A stretch of 64,000 nucleotides of DNA from Pipra filicauda (taxonomy: Eukaryota > Chordata > Aves > Passeriformes > Pipridae), in assembly GCF_003945595.2 (NCBI RefSeq), contig NW_024104361.1, positions 62,001-126,000 of the forward strand. The letters run 5' to 3'. Numbering within the stretch: the first letter of the stretch is position 1; each line of letters begins with the position of its first letter. The notes under the pieces were generated by a model. It ran no database searches. It had not been told where the DNA came from and saw only the letters and a program-made list of their open reading frames with translations. This document shows positions 40,330-51,839 of the stretch, piece by piece. A program made the translations under genes and the position numbers.

Positions 40330-40354
40330 CCCCCCCCCCCCCCCCCCCCCCCCC
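40330..40354. repeat. C25 homopolymer
   Basis: Uninterrupted run of 25 C downstream of NEUROG3; on the minus strand a G25 run capable of quadruplex formation. Length is prone to sequencing error. Confidence 0.9.
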
Positions 40355-41932
40355 TTCAACAACAACCGCCCCCTCCCGTACAGCAATAAAAGAGGCGAGA
40401 GTGAAACCTGACCGGGTCCGGCATCCCGGGGGTCTTGTCCCGCCGCTCCTCCACCTCCCGCCCCGCCGATGGGGCGGCAATCGCGGGGCGCCCCCTCCTT
40501 CCCCCCTTCCCCTTCCTCCGAGCTATCCCCCTCCTCGGGAGCGGGGCTGGAGTGGGGGAGACCCCCGGCTCGGGGAGGGCTGGGTGGTGGTGGGTGCGCA
40601 GAGCGATGCGCGGAGCGGTCCCGGCGCCCCGGCCCGCACCGGGCTCTGGCCATGGTGCTGAAGGCGGCGGCGGGCACGGGCCGGGCCGGGGGCGCGGCGC
40701 TGTGCTCCCCTCGACGGGGCTCGGCCTTCGCGGTCTGCCCTTCCCGGCACGGCGTGATGGGGAGCCCCTCTCGGTGCCTCTCCCCTGGGAGCTGCTGGAG
40801 TCAGCCTGGGGGCAGGCCGGCGGTGGGGTGCTGCGCATTCGGGTGGGCTCTGGGGGACATCGCCCAGTCCTGCGGCAAAGGGCATGGCCCTAGTGCTAAC
40901 AGGACACTTTGCAGCTCAGAAGCGTGGTGCATTTTGGAGAAGCAGTGACCTGTACTTGTGCACTTGATCCAGCCTCGGTCAACAAACTGTCCCACGGGGA
41001 GGAGCTGCAGGTGCCTCACGCACCCGGGAGGAGGGAGCAAGGGCAGCCAGTGCTGACAAGCAAGGTGAGCAGATCTCACTTTTTACTTCAGCTTTTTGGA
41101 GATCTGCTCTTTCTGCTGCCTCCTGGGACCCGTCCGTCCATGCAGAGCCCCCTTGCCTTGCCTATTCACTGCTTTGAGAAGCTGTGCCCACTTTGCCGGA
41201 GAAACATAGGCCATGGGGCAAGGTTGAGGACTAAGAAAAGGCTGTGTATGCCTATCTCTGTGTGTACTGTTATAGTCCTGAACGTGATCTATCTGTGTCG
41301 TAGATCAGATAGGCAGAATGAAAGACCTAATAGTATTCCTCCCCCTTCCCCCATTTCTGGCTGAATTGTGTATTGTTTTCGTACTCTAACAGTCTGCAAA
41401 GAGCCCCAAGGTCTCTGTGTGTGGCCACAGGCGAAACACCGTCATTATTTGGGTGATAAAATCATTTAATGTTTTCCCTGCTAGTCCAGTTCCCCTCTGA
41501 TATCTCCCTGCAGGAGGTATCATATTGCCCTCTCTATCTGCATATGCCGTGGGACCAAAGTGGATCACAACACACTCACTTACCTGCAAAAGTAGCATTT
41601 TTGCAAAAAATCGCAAAGGATAGCTCAGGGTCGGTATGGGCAAGAAAAGGAGTAAGAATAGCACGAGGGCTCAGTGAAGAGCAGGTATTACAGAACTCCA
41701 CAAAGATGTCTATACAGCTGATTTTCAGAAAGTGGTCACTTTAGTGGGGTTTACTGCATTGCTGATTCTTTTCTCTGGAGACTTAGGATGCTTCTGGTCT
41801 TCCAGCCGTAGGGCTGTGTGTTGGGGGTGGATGTGGGGGGGGGGGGGGCAGGCAGATTTACTACCTCTAGAGAACTAGTGACTTCTTTAGGGGCTTGAAT
41901 GCACTTTTTTTTCTTTGCCTCCACATTATTAG

Positions 41933-41945
41933 GTTAATCATTGCT
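41933..41945 (+). promoter_or_regulatory. HNF1-like site downstream of NEUROG3
   Basis: GTTAATCATTGCT matches the first ten positions of the HNF1 palindrome GTTAATNATTAAC. HNF1B acts upstream of NEUROG3 in mammals. A single motif; weak evidence. Confidence 0.25.
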
Positions 41946-42387
41946 TGAACTGGTTGCTATGGTTTTGGCAAACCCATGGAAACTTGATAATGAAGACTGA
42001 AAGACTCCTTTTCCATTTATCTTTTCTCTATGTTTAGTGCATGATGGTCTCATTTCTCTTGACGGGGCTGTCCCAGCGCCAGTGCCTGGCTTTTATAACC
42101 ACGGCTGCTGTAATGGCCTCTGGACTTTTTGATGTGGAAGAAACAGGTGGCTGCTGGACCTCGACCGTTTCAGAGACACAGGCTTGTGCCCTCACATACT
42201 TGCAGGCAACAGGTTGAAAACCAACTTAGCCCGGGCCCTGGCAGGTTTGGTTGCTGAAATCTCACACCAGGTGAACTCAACTCTTATTTTTGCAGCCATG
42301 GGAAACCCTTTTTACTACAAGCTGATGTCTTCATGCCTCCAATATTCAGCTTTAGGTCTCTGTTTAGAGAAAAAGATCGTCTAAACA

Positions 42388-42451
42388 TCGGTTGGACTTG
42401 ATGATCTTAAAGGTCTTTTCCAACCTTAACAATTCTACAATTCTATGATTT
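42388..42451 (+). mobile_element. CR1 3' tail
   Basis: Sense CR1 terminus: GGTTGGACTTGATGATCTTA, AGGTCTTTTCCAACC and the ATTCTACAATTCTATGATT octamer-type end. Only about 64 bases remain. Confidence 0.9.
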
Positions 42452-45400
42452 TTTTCAGTATGTAATAGAATCATTTATTACAGAAATAAGGAGACTTTAT
42501 ATACCTGTCTCCCTCTGGACCTTCTCTCTCCTCCATGGCTGCACTTTACTGCTGAACTCCATCTGTAGGGATACTCAGCAAACTCTGGCCACAGAGTCTC
42601 CTGCAACTTCCTCACCAATGCTCTGTTCTGCTCAAGGTTAAAATGGGGGATCGAGGACAAAAAACAGTTGAAAATAGACGCTGTAAATTATTTGAGTGGC
42701 TCAGAGAGGCCAGGCTCATTGTCAGGGCCAGGAAAGGGGAAACACCCAGGTCCTTTCCTCAGAGACAGACTCATCCCCCTCCTCCTTGCTCCTGGCTGGC
42801 TCCCTTGTGTCTAAAGGCTGGCAAGAAAATGAGGGTGATTCCCATAATCCCAGGGCAATTCCTTTGACCTCAGGCCTCCACTCTGTGCTCTAAATACGGC
42901 TTTAAGTGAGTTGCTTTCTGCCCTCTCACATTGTCTGCCTCTGACATTGCAGTCAGGTTTCCCGGAGGAGGAGGCTGCAAACCACTGCCTGTCCCCTCCA
43001 TGCCACTGGGAACCAGAGGGGGCTTCTCCAAGCAGAGCAGACCCTCTCACCTCTTCCAAAGGGCATCGGGGCACCCCAGTGTCCCCCAGCAGTGCTCCTG
43101 TGCTGGGCCATGGCAGGATGCCTGGTTGTGGCTGCACTGGCCGCATGTTTCTGTGTAGCCGTGCTTGCCGGCAGAGAAAAGGCGAAGAATTGGGATTCTT
43201 TCACATGATCAGCCTTCAAAAGTCTGCCTTTCCCCCCCTCCTCCCAGCTATAATGACAATCCAAAGAGTTCCTGATAGGGTTTTAAAAGATGCTTATTCA
43301 TTCACCGTCCACCAAGCATGAAAATCCAGCTCATTTGTTCATTTGTTGCCATTCTTCGCCCAAACGACCCCACAGGGGCTGAAGCCTGTTGCCGAAAACT
43401 TGTCACTCACACTTTTAACTTCTTTTTGTTGTACTTCTCTTTATTTCATTCTTCTGGGTCCCCACCTCCGCCACCACCCCACCCTCTCCTCCGGTCACAA
43501 AGGCAAGTCTGGGAAGCTCTTTAAAGCTGCAGTGCCCTCTTTTAAAAATCAATACAAGAAAAAAAAGCAATGGCTGAAAGGAGATCCCAAGTTTGTGTAA
43601 GGAAGGGGGAAACTCCATCGCATCTGCACTGCCTAGATGGGGAGGGCAGGAGGGGGTATGGCACCGTGTCCCAGCACCCCCAAGCCACCTTCAAGCCTTG
43701 CCTGTGGTTCATGTGGTGCCCTCACCAAAAGAGCTGGGCCTTTCTCTGTCAGAGGAAACATAACCTGAGGGTTTAAGGGGCTTTTAAGGAGAGGGCAAAA
43801 GCATCAACCAAGCAGTGAGCTCCCTGAGGAGCAGCCACTGGCATGTCCCACAGTGTCCTCTCCTCTGCTCAGAGGCTTTTCAGCACAGGGCTGATGGGAC
43901 AGCACTGCTTTCTAACGAGACCGACCCACTGCACATTGCCCTTTTGGAGCTGTGGACTTCACAGTGCAGAGGAAAAGTGCAGAAATCAATGTGTATTTCT
44001 ATTTGGAACTGGGCTAGACTGTGCTAACTAACCTCTGAGCAGGTCCTATCTGCTTGTGAATCCAAGTCCTTGGCTGGCAAGTTAGACTCTTCCCAGCTTT
44101 GACTGTTTAGTGATGCTCTCCCTTCCCAGAGGAGGAGGAGGTGCATGATAACACCCCCAGCATCTTTCTTCATTCCTGGACACACAGTGTGCTTGGGTGG
44201 GTTTTATGGCAAAAGCTCAGTGTTTCCTTTGCTTGGGTTGCCCTGCCTCCCTGGTTATTCTCTCACCTGCAGGGCTGTGAACTTTTCTGCTGGGAGCTTT
44301 CTGGCCCCTCTAAGCTCCATGCACCTCCAGAATGGAGTTTGCTGGGGTACAGGTAAGAGCAGGGTGCTGGGGGTGAGGCATTTGGAACCACCTCAGTGAC
44401 CCCTTCATCGTGGGGCTCCTGCTCGGTCAAAACACGGGGCTTCCCTCCCTGAGGAGCACACAGAGGTTTTGTGCTTAATGGCCCCCACAGATGTTTCTGA
44501 CCGCATTTAACCCTTGCAGCCAGGAGTTGTGCAGCTGCAGCCATGAAGAATCGCTGCCTTTTGTTTTCATTTAAACCAGAGCTATGATGCTTTACTTCAT
44601 TTTCCTGGGGCCTCAGATGTGATCTTGCCTGGACTTTGTGCAGCTCTGTCTGGAGCTGGCCCTGGCAAGGGGAATCACATCTCCATCTTCAGCCTAAAAG
44701 CTGTGAGCAGAACGTGGGTTGCTCGCCCAGGGTCAGCTCATTATTTCAGAGAGAAACTGTAGGGAAATTATTTCCTCCTCCCTTCCTACCCTGTGTTTGC
44801 GAGTGGAGCTCACTTTCTCTCTTCCTCAAGGCACCACATCCGCAGTCTTCAGTATTCAAATTTCCAGCGGAAAAAGTTGCCATGAGTATGCCCAGGTATA
44901 AAGGCACCTGTCCTGCCCACAGCCCCCTTGCCAGGGCAGAGGCGATGGCAGGAGTTTAAGGGAAAAAGAAAAAGTGCTCTCTCTGTCACCTCCCAGGTAC
45001 CAATCCATCATCCCCACACGCTGGGCACCAGGGCCCAAGCCCTCCCGCTCCCTCCCTGGGCAGGCTGTTTCAGGCACAGAGACCTCATGCCTGCGGGACA
45101 GGGGGAAGATTAATGGGGCAGGTGCTGGTGCCCAGAGCTGGCTCTTGCCCTGATAAGGTGGGAGCTGAGATAGCGCTGGGTCAATACTCAACGGTGGCCA
45201 CCTGGAGCTGTGGCTGGAGCACCTGAGGGGCTCCAGGGAGGAGAGGGCACAGGGGTCCTTCCCTCCACGCAGCCCAGCTGTGTCCTGTGGGAGATGCAGC
45301 TGCTGTACTCCACCACAGCTCCTTGTGCTGTGCTGGTGGAGAGCCCCTGCTCCCGGCCGGACCCCCGGCCTCCCCCAGCCATCTGTTCCCCCTGCCCGCT

Positions 45401-46229
45401 CCCACCCATTGGCTTTCTCCACACAGCCCAGCTCCTGGGGCAAAGCCAAGGTTCCAGCCTCCCCCACCGTTAATAATTCCCGAGGGAGTGCGACGTTCCC
45501 ATTTATCACCCTTCCTTTAAACCCCAGCTGTTATTTATGTGCCTGCCCCCCTTGCCTTTCCCAGTGCGCTGCTATGCCCTTGCCACAGCCCGTGATGCCC
45601 CAATATCCCTGCATTTTGGGGGTTTTGCATGTGTGTGAGTGCCACCATAATTCCCCCCACCCCCACTTTAGGCACCAGAGCTTGGAGATAAATGGTACTT
45701 CTGACTGCACACATTAAAACCGTGAAAAGGCACCTGTTGCTGGAAAAACTGCAACCCAGAGTTATCCAAAACTTTTTGTGGTTTGAAAAAGCTGTTCTGG
45801 TAATGAACTCTGATGTGGTTCATTCCTTACCTGCTCCTGGAACTTGGTTTTCTTGAAAATTCGGTGTTGGGTGGGTGCCACGGGAGGAGTCTGCCAAATT
45901 TTATTACTATTTTCTTTGAGGGGCAGCGTGCTCCTGGCTGCAGGTTACTTACCCCTGCTCTCAGACTCTGTATGTGGGAAATGCCCCTGCCCTACCCTGC
46001 TCAGCTCACATTGGGGCATTTTAGCTTTATTTCAGTGACCTGGGAGACTTATGGATGGGACCCTGGGGGTGCAAATAGCAACTCTATAACTACATTTTTT
46101 GGGTGCACTTGGCATCCTGCAGTATGGCCTCTGCAATACCAGAAGAGGAATCTTTTGGACGGTTTTCTTGTTTTCCCATGGTCTGTCCCTGCTCTCCTGT
46201 GGGATGCTGTGCTGTCCTGGCTGCCCCGC

Positions 46230-46400
46230 GCCGGGCTGCGCGGCCGATTAGGGACCCCCTTTGTTACCTAATTGGATTTTTCTCCCCTTGTTAGCCTGCA
46301 ATGAAAATGTCACGGGTTGCAGGGAGGTGCCCATTCATCTCCAATTAAACTCGGTCGCCTCTCGGCCGAGCCGCGCCGCTATTCACCCCACAGCAGGCAG
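46230..46400. promoter_or_regulatory. Candidate regulatory block with paired homeodomain sites
   Basis: A compact block with TAATTG (46269-46274) and CAATTA (46342-46347) in inverted arrangement, flanked by CpG-rich sequence unlike the surroundings. Looks constrained by eye; conservation untested. Confidence 0.25.
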
Positions 46401-49318
46401 CTGCCGCTCACTGGGGGATGCAATGGGGGGTCCTGCGCCCGCAGCCGCCCCGTGCTGCCGGGGGAAGGGAAAGATGCCCGTACTTGGCCAGACACGTGAA
46501 AGTCTGGGGTCTGGGCAGCCCCGGGTTCTCTCCCCAGATGGTCCCCGTGGCTTGCTGGGGGATTTGCGGGCCGTGCATGGCGGCGCGTTACCAGGAGGTG
46601 GTGCTGGGATCCTGCGCCCTTGGCCTTGGCCGGACACGGGCCAGAACGCCGGGCTTTGGGCGTGCTGCCTTTTCCAGGGAGCCATCGGTTGTAGGGGGCT
46701 GCAAGGGGAGAGGGGAGGCGATGCTGGGTCACAGGTGGAGAGGAAGGAGCCCTCCACAACGTTCCGGTGGAATAGCATGGTTCAGACCGGGAAGGACCCT
46801 TCCCCGGGAGCAACATGCCAGAGAAGTCGCAGAGAAGGACATACCACAATTTCTGTCTAGACAGCAGTATTTTGTGGGGGTTTTCGGTCCCGTGCTGCTC
46901 TGAGATTGCCTAAGCTTGCTCATGAACCCCCAAACCCCACTATAGTCCGGGGGAGGGACCCCAGGCAAACGATGCTGCAGCCAGCAAGCGTTAGAAACGG
47001 TTTCTTAGCTGAGCACTGAGAAGTTTTTTGCACTCCGGGCTGTGGCAGGGTGTTTCATAAATGGCAATTAAAGAGCTGTCAGCCCCTAAATGCAGCCGCA
47101 GAGGGATATCCCGTCTGGAAAAGCGGATCTCAGGTCAGGTTGTCTTGGCCACAAGGTGCCGGGAGCGAGAAAGAGCCGAAGAGGTGATGGGAAACGGGCT
47201 CTGCCGTGGGGTGGGCTCAAGCCGAGCCCTCGGGGCCGGCCAGGAGTGAGCTCAGCTACATAGGTGCTACATAGTTGACTCCTGTATGTGATGTTACCTA
47301 AGAAAGAGCAGGGTTTTTTTGAATGCACCATATGACTGGAGAAGGTGAAATTATTTGCAGCAAACAATGGTGTTGATAACTTTTTTCCGTTCCTCGCTTT
47401 CCTGTGAGTAAACATCTATTCTTACTTTTATAAAAGCCTCCAGCAGCCGGGATTGTTTCTGCCCTGACTGGATGCCTCCCAGCCGGGGAAAGAGCTTTCC
47501 TGTTGCCTACCCAAATTCCTCCTCAGTGATCTGCTAAAGCCCAGGGCGCCTTTGCCTTTCCCTGAACTACACTTGCACCCGAAAACCTCCCTGACCTAAA
47601 CTTAGCAAAAAGCAGATGAAAGAGCTCTGGGGCTCCCCAGGGAGAATTAATGATCTGCAAACAGATGGATACTCACAAAATGGTTTTTTTCCCTTGCTCT
47701 CCTCCCCTGTCTGCTGCTGACATACATATTTGGAGAGATGCTTGGAAAAATGTGCCCCTGGGTGTAGGATCCCCAAGAGGGCTTTGGGAGTTTGCAGGGG
47801 TTCATTAGCTCTGCAAGCAGGCGATGGACGGGGGGGAGGAGGAGAAGGGGTCCATGGGAGCATTGGGAAGGGAAGACTACTCAAATTTGAGTAAGGGAAG
47901 CCTTACTCAAATGGCTTTTGCCAGTGCTGCCTTGGAACTGGGATCCTCAAAATCCACCCTGTGGGAAAGAAAAGCCAAGCAATGCAGGTGAGCTCCCTGC
48001 TGCCTTGGCTCACCACATGATTCCGTCACTGGCCGAGCTGAGAAACCAGGCCTCCTGCTCTGAGATATTTTTATTGCCTGGGAACCAGGGTGAGGAAAGG
48101 TGTGGCTTGTTTTTATTTCCCCCCCCTTCCCTATCTTTATTTGGCCAAATCCAGGAAAATGCAGGGGATGGCTTACATTTCAGAACAGCACAACGGGCTC
48201 TGCTCTGCAGACGGCTCTCTACCATTCACAGGGCCACGGAGATGCTGCTAATCCTCGCCTTTCCCTCAAATTGTCTTTTTTCACACCCTTTGTGTGAGAA
48301 ATGCATGCATCAGGTTCCCTGGACCAGAAGGCGGGGGAACCCTGGGGAGCCCTGGCGGAGGCTGCGCTTCCCAACTCCCGCAGGAAGGAGCCGCCTAAAC
48401 GCAGGCTGGTGCGTCACGGCCAGCGGTTTCTTGGCACACGCTGGGGAACCCCGAATCTGCTACAGGACAATACATCAAGAGGGTGAAGGGAAACAATAAT
48501 ATCTCAGGAAGCAGCCCAGGATACTGCAGGGAAGAAGCCTGATTTAGACCATTTCCTGAAGGTCCATGCCATGGCATGGCTATGGCTGTCCTGTCAGGAC
48601 CCATCGCTGGAGGGACTGAATGAGACAGTTTGCAGCTCCCTTCATGCTCCCTTAAGCTACTTATTTAGCTTTACTTTAAGCCAGTTATTTATTACTTCGG
48701 CAAGTTGCTCAGTTTTTGCATTTGCACTATTCCCAAGCAGGCTGGTGCAGGCAGCCTGGGTGTGTGGGGAAACCTGGGAGAGGTGTCTGAGGGGGGAAGA
48801 ATACACATTGCTTCTAGCACAGGCAAAATATGCCTCCCATGGCCTGAGCTTGTCCTGTGATGTTTGCCACCTCTCTTTCCACCCGTCCTGGCTTTGATGT
48901 GGGTTTTGCCATGGGAGGGCAGCGTGTTTGTCCCCTCTGCTGCCAGCTCTGCTCCTGCTTGCTGCTCTTCGCCAACTCCTCTCTTGCTGTTGCACCCAAA
49001 CCGCTGGCTCAGGTAGGGCCACGGCAGTGACCCGGCCTTGCTGCAGAGGGAGGGATTTGCAGAAAGCAAATTAAAAATCCGAGCAGCTGGGAGGGGAAGG
49101 GGCTGCTGTACTTTTCACCTTGGAGAGGTCAGCCCTGTAAAACACAGACGGGGGAACCCTGTGGCTTCTTGATTACTCTTGGTGTAACCCCTCCCAGGAT
49201 AATCTCACCAGTGGAAACAGAGTTTGGCTAGGCTGGAGGTGGGGTTGGGAAGCAGTGTTTTTGCCATAGGGCATTTTGGAGTAAAGCCTTGCTTTCACCC
49301 TCAGAGCCCCGTGCTCCT

Positions 49319-49351
49319 CCAGGACACCTCCAGGACACCTCTAGGACACCT
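49319..49351. repeat. Three-copy 11-bp tandem repeat
   Basis: Three units of CCAGGACACCT, the third with one change. Confidence 0.85.
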
Positions 49352-50079
49352 TGGAGGGGCATCAGCCAGGCAGGGACTGCCTCAGTATTTTCATATTTCT
49401 AGAAGCCAGATTGTTTTCCCAATTCTTTTTATGTCTTTATACACACATAAAAAGATTTTTTAAAAATTTAGGCTAAAAAAAGTCTTGGCCATGGGGTTCA
49501 GCTCTCTCTGGGGCCAAACCACATGGCCTCCGTCAGAACAACCTGAGATGGGTTCCTACCATGGCAGAGCTCCCAGGCCAGCTGAGCAGGGTTAAAGCCT
49601 TCCTGGTTTGGAAAAAAGAAATCAGTAAGATGGGTGTATTTCAGCCATTTATGCACAGTAATGCGCTTTTGTTCTAGTATTTGTATTAAAATAGAAGTTA
49701 AGAAGCCCTTTCTCAACACTTATTATTCTTTATATGGCTTTCATGATTTTATTAACTCCAGTCAGCATTCATAAGTAGTTTTTTCCTTATTTTTCAGCAG
49801 AAAAATTTTTTCACCTGGACTAAATGGCTCTGCTCCTTGCTCTGTGGGAGCCTGGGGACTTGTAAAGGCTCTGACGAACCAGCGAGCTGGGTTTTGGGGG
49901 CAAGAAGCCAAGGGCTCCCTGCTGCATTTCTGCCTTGGGTCTGTGTGGAGGGGCTTCTCTGTGTCCCCAAAAGGCTGAGAAATGCTTATTGGCCAGACAG
50001 AGCTTTTCCTGCCACAGTGAGATGGCATGGAAGCTCCTTTGCTGTGGCAGGGATGCGCCTGGAGAGGCCTTGTGCATTC

Positions 50080-50260
50080 CAGTAATTCCCCCCAATTACT
50101 TTAATTTCCATCCCCTCCCCTTTTCCGTAACTCTGCTCTGCTGCGTGCAATGATGAAAGGTATTTTAATTCCCAAAGAAAAAACAGACCATGGAAATCAA
50201 AGTCTCTTTTTAGAGCTTCTCGGAATCAGAGAGGCTGGGGGCTAATAAAATCCCGAGTTA
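50080..50260. promoter_or_regulatory. Candidate block with clustered TAATT sites
   Basis: TAATT (50083), AATTA (50094), TTAATTT (50101), TTAATT (50164) and TAATAAA (about 50244) cluster within 180 bases of an otherwise GC-balanced region, suggesting homeodomain binding. Inference from motif density only. Confidence 0.2.
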
Positions 50261-50976
50261 CGAAGTGTGGCGGGGGCTGAAACCCTCCCGCTTGTCCCAC
50301 AGCGAGGGAGGAACAGGGTCCCATTCATGGAGGAGCCATCTCCTTTGGGAAAGCCGAGAGGGGAGCCTGGTGATATACATGGCATGGTGGGAAGGCAAGG
50401 AACAGGCTGGGCTTTGTCGGAGGTGCCGCAGCCCGGGCTGGGCGGAGAGGTGGCTTTGGTGACGCCGGGATGTGCCGGCCTGGCTGGGACCGACGGCCCC
50501 GCAGAGGTGCCGGGGCTTCCTGCGGCAGGAAGTGCAGCCAGAGCAGCTGCTTTCCCTGCGCTTCAGGACTCGGCTCATACCTGAGTTAAGCTTTATTGGC
50601 CTGGCAGGGCAAATAAAGAGGCTTGTTGCCCTGAGTCCCTGCCCTAGAGTTACTGCTACAGCTCAGCCTGCCAGCAAATGCTCAGATGAGTTTGGCCAAG
50701 GCTTTGGGGATGGGCAAAGTCTGTGTGCACTAATCCTGCACTGGATCCAACTGCCCAGAGGGGCTGGGTGCAGGATTAACCAAGGCACAGTGAAACACAA
50801 TGCAAGGGGTATGTGCAGCACAGCGAAGGCAACTCTCTGAGGCCCCCAAGGATGAGCCCCAGCAGGGACAAGACCCCTGGGATAGTAATTAGTTGTGTCA
50901 GGTCTTGAGGGCACTAATTGGCATTAATGACCCTGGCAGCCTCACCTGGAGCCTGTCCACACCCATGGGCTGGCTC

Positions 50977-51147
50977 TATTTAAGCCCAGCCTGGGAGCAT
51001 TATTCCTTCCTGCAGCTTGGTGTGGAAGGGTGCAAGTTTGGGGAGAGTGTTGAGCTCCTGCTCCATAGAGATGGGTCACCTGCTATGCTGAAGGGCTGTT
51101 TCACAACTCCCTCTGCCTCCTACATCCCAGCTGTTTTGGAGATTAAA
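50977..51147 (+). promoter_or_regulatory. TATA-like box and poly(A)-like signal 165 bases apart
   Basis: TATTTAA at 50977-50983 and ATTAAA at 51142-51147. The spacing resembles the U3-R part of a solo LTR or a very short transcription unit. LTR ends and target-site duplication were not identified. Confidence 0.2.
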
Positions 51148-51766
51148 GCCCCTTCCTGAGTTGTTGGCATCCACCTGATGGAGAAGCAGCTTTCTGGTAG
51201 GAAGAGGCTGGGTGGGGAAAAGTCATCATGGTGTGGGAAGGAGAGGGTTTCATCCAGCAAATGTGTTTTTGGGAATGGTGAGCTGTGCCCTATGTGAGGC
51301 CAGCGGTGTGGGGGTGTGAGCAGGTGGGACTGGCTGGATCTTTCTTTTCCAACTCCCAGCTCTGCCTGTGCATGCAAACCTCTGTGGTGAGGACACAAGG
51401 TCCAGGCTTGAAGCAGAGTGGCCTCACCTCTGCTGGCCCTGCTCTGTGAGGATATAGTGCAGGGAGGATGGGAAATAGCTCTTTTATCCATTCCCTGCCA
51501 TCCGCATAAATACCCAGGAGTGGTTTCCAAGTTATCCTTCCCTTTCCGGTGTGCTCCTCTGGGTCTTGCCTCGTGGGTGAGGAGCTGTGCTCTGGAGGCA
51601 GGACGTAGAGGTAAACTAAGGTAACATTGTATAAGCTGGGTCAGTGTGATGATTCTGAAGTTGCTAAATTACTGCAGGTTATGATATCTCACTTAATGCA
51701 GGAGATTTACAACACATCAGTTCATATAACTGTCTTTCCAGAGCCTTCTCCATCTACCTCTCCTTC

Positions 51767-51838
51767 CCAAGCAAATCCATTCCCATATATGCACTGCCAC
51801 ACCCCAGGCAGTACATATATGGGAATGGATTTGCTTGG
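51767..51838. repeat. Near-perfect 32-bp inverted repeat (hairpin) with 8-base loop
   Basis: Left arm 51767-51798, loop 51799-51806, right arm 51807-51838. Of 32 positions, 31 pair by Watson-Crick; the exception is 51792 against 51813 (C with A on the plus strand, G with T/U on the minus strand). Thus a minus-strand transcript would pair along the whole stem. Size fits a pre-miRNA; I do not recognise the sequence as a known miRNA. Alternatives: a recent palindromic duplication or a transposon remnant. Confidence 0.9.
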
Positions 51839-51839
51839 A

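Larger units (their letters stand above)
35480..40900. other. CpG-island domain around NEUROG3
   Basis: Very GC- and CpG-dense DNA on both sides of NEUROG3, interrupted by AT-richer blocks at about 36400-36900 and 39290-39480. Its scarcity of stops explains long spurious open frames on both strands (for example 36913-37704, and 36957-37976 on the minus strand). Extended CpG islands are usual for developmental transcription factor genes under Polycomb control; that control is inferred. Confidence 0.7.
40900..51700. other. Gene-poor region downstream of NEUROG3, first part
   Basis: No recognisable exon. I looked for the next genes expected from human synteny (FAM241B, COL13A1) and did not find them. 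It contains a G14 run (41835-41848), a CR1 tail (42388-42451), an 11-bp triplet repeat (49319-49351) and the candidate regulatory blocks listed separately. Confidence 0.55.

Noticed and set aside
40435..40948. Overlapping GC-rich frames (152, 159 and 160 codons) downstream of NEUROG3
   Set aside because: Multiple frames open at once in CpG-rich DNA, no domain and no splice signals tying them to a gene.
44856..45509. 217-codon minus-strand frame
   Set aside because: No recognisable domain; compositionally biased sequence with competing frames on the other strand.
46768..46800. Possible CR1 tail (AGCATGGTTCAGACCGGGAAGG type wording)
   Set aside because: Too short and diverged to support by eye; no flanking CR1 blocks.
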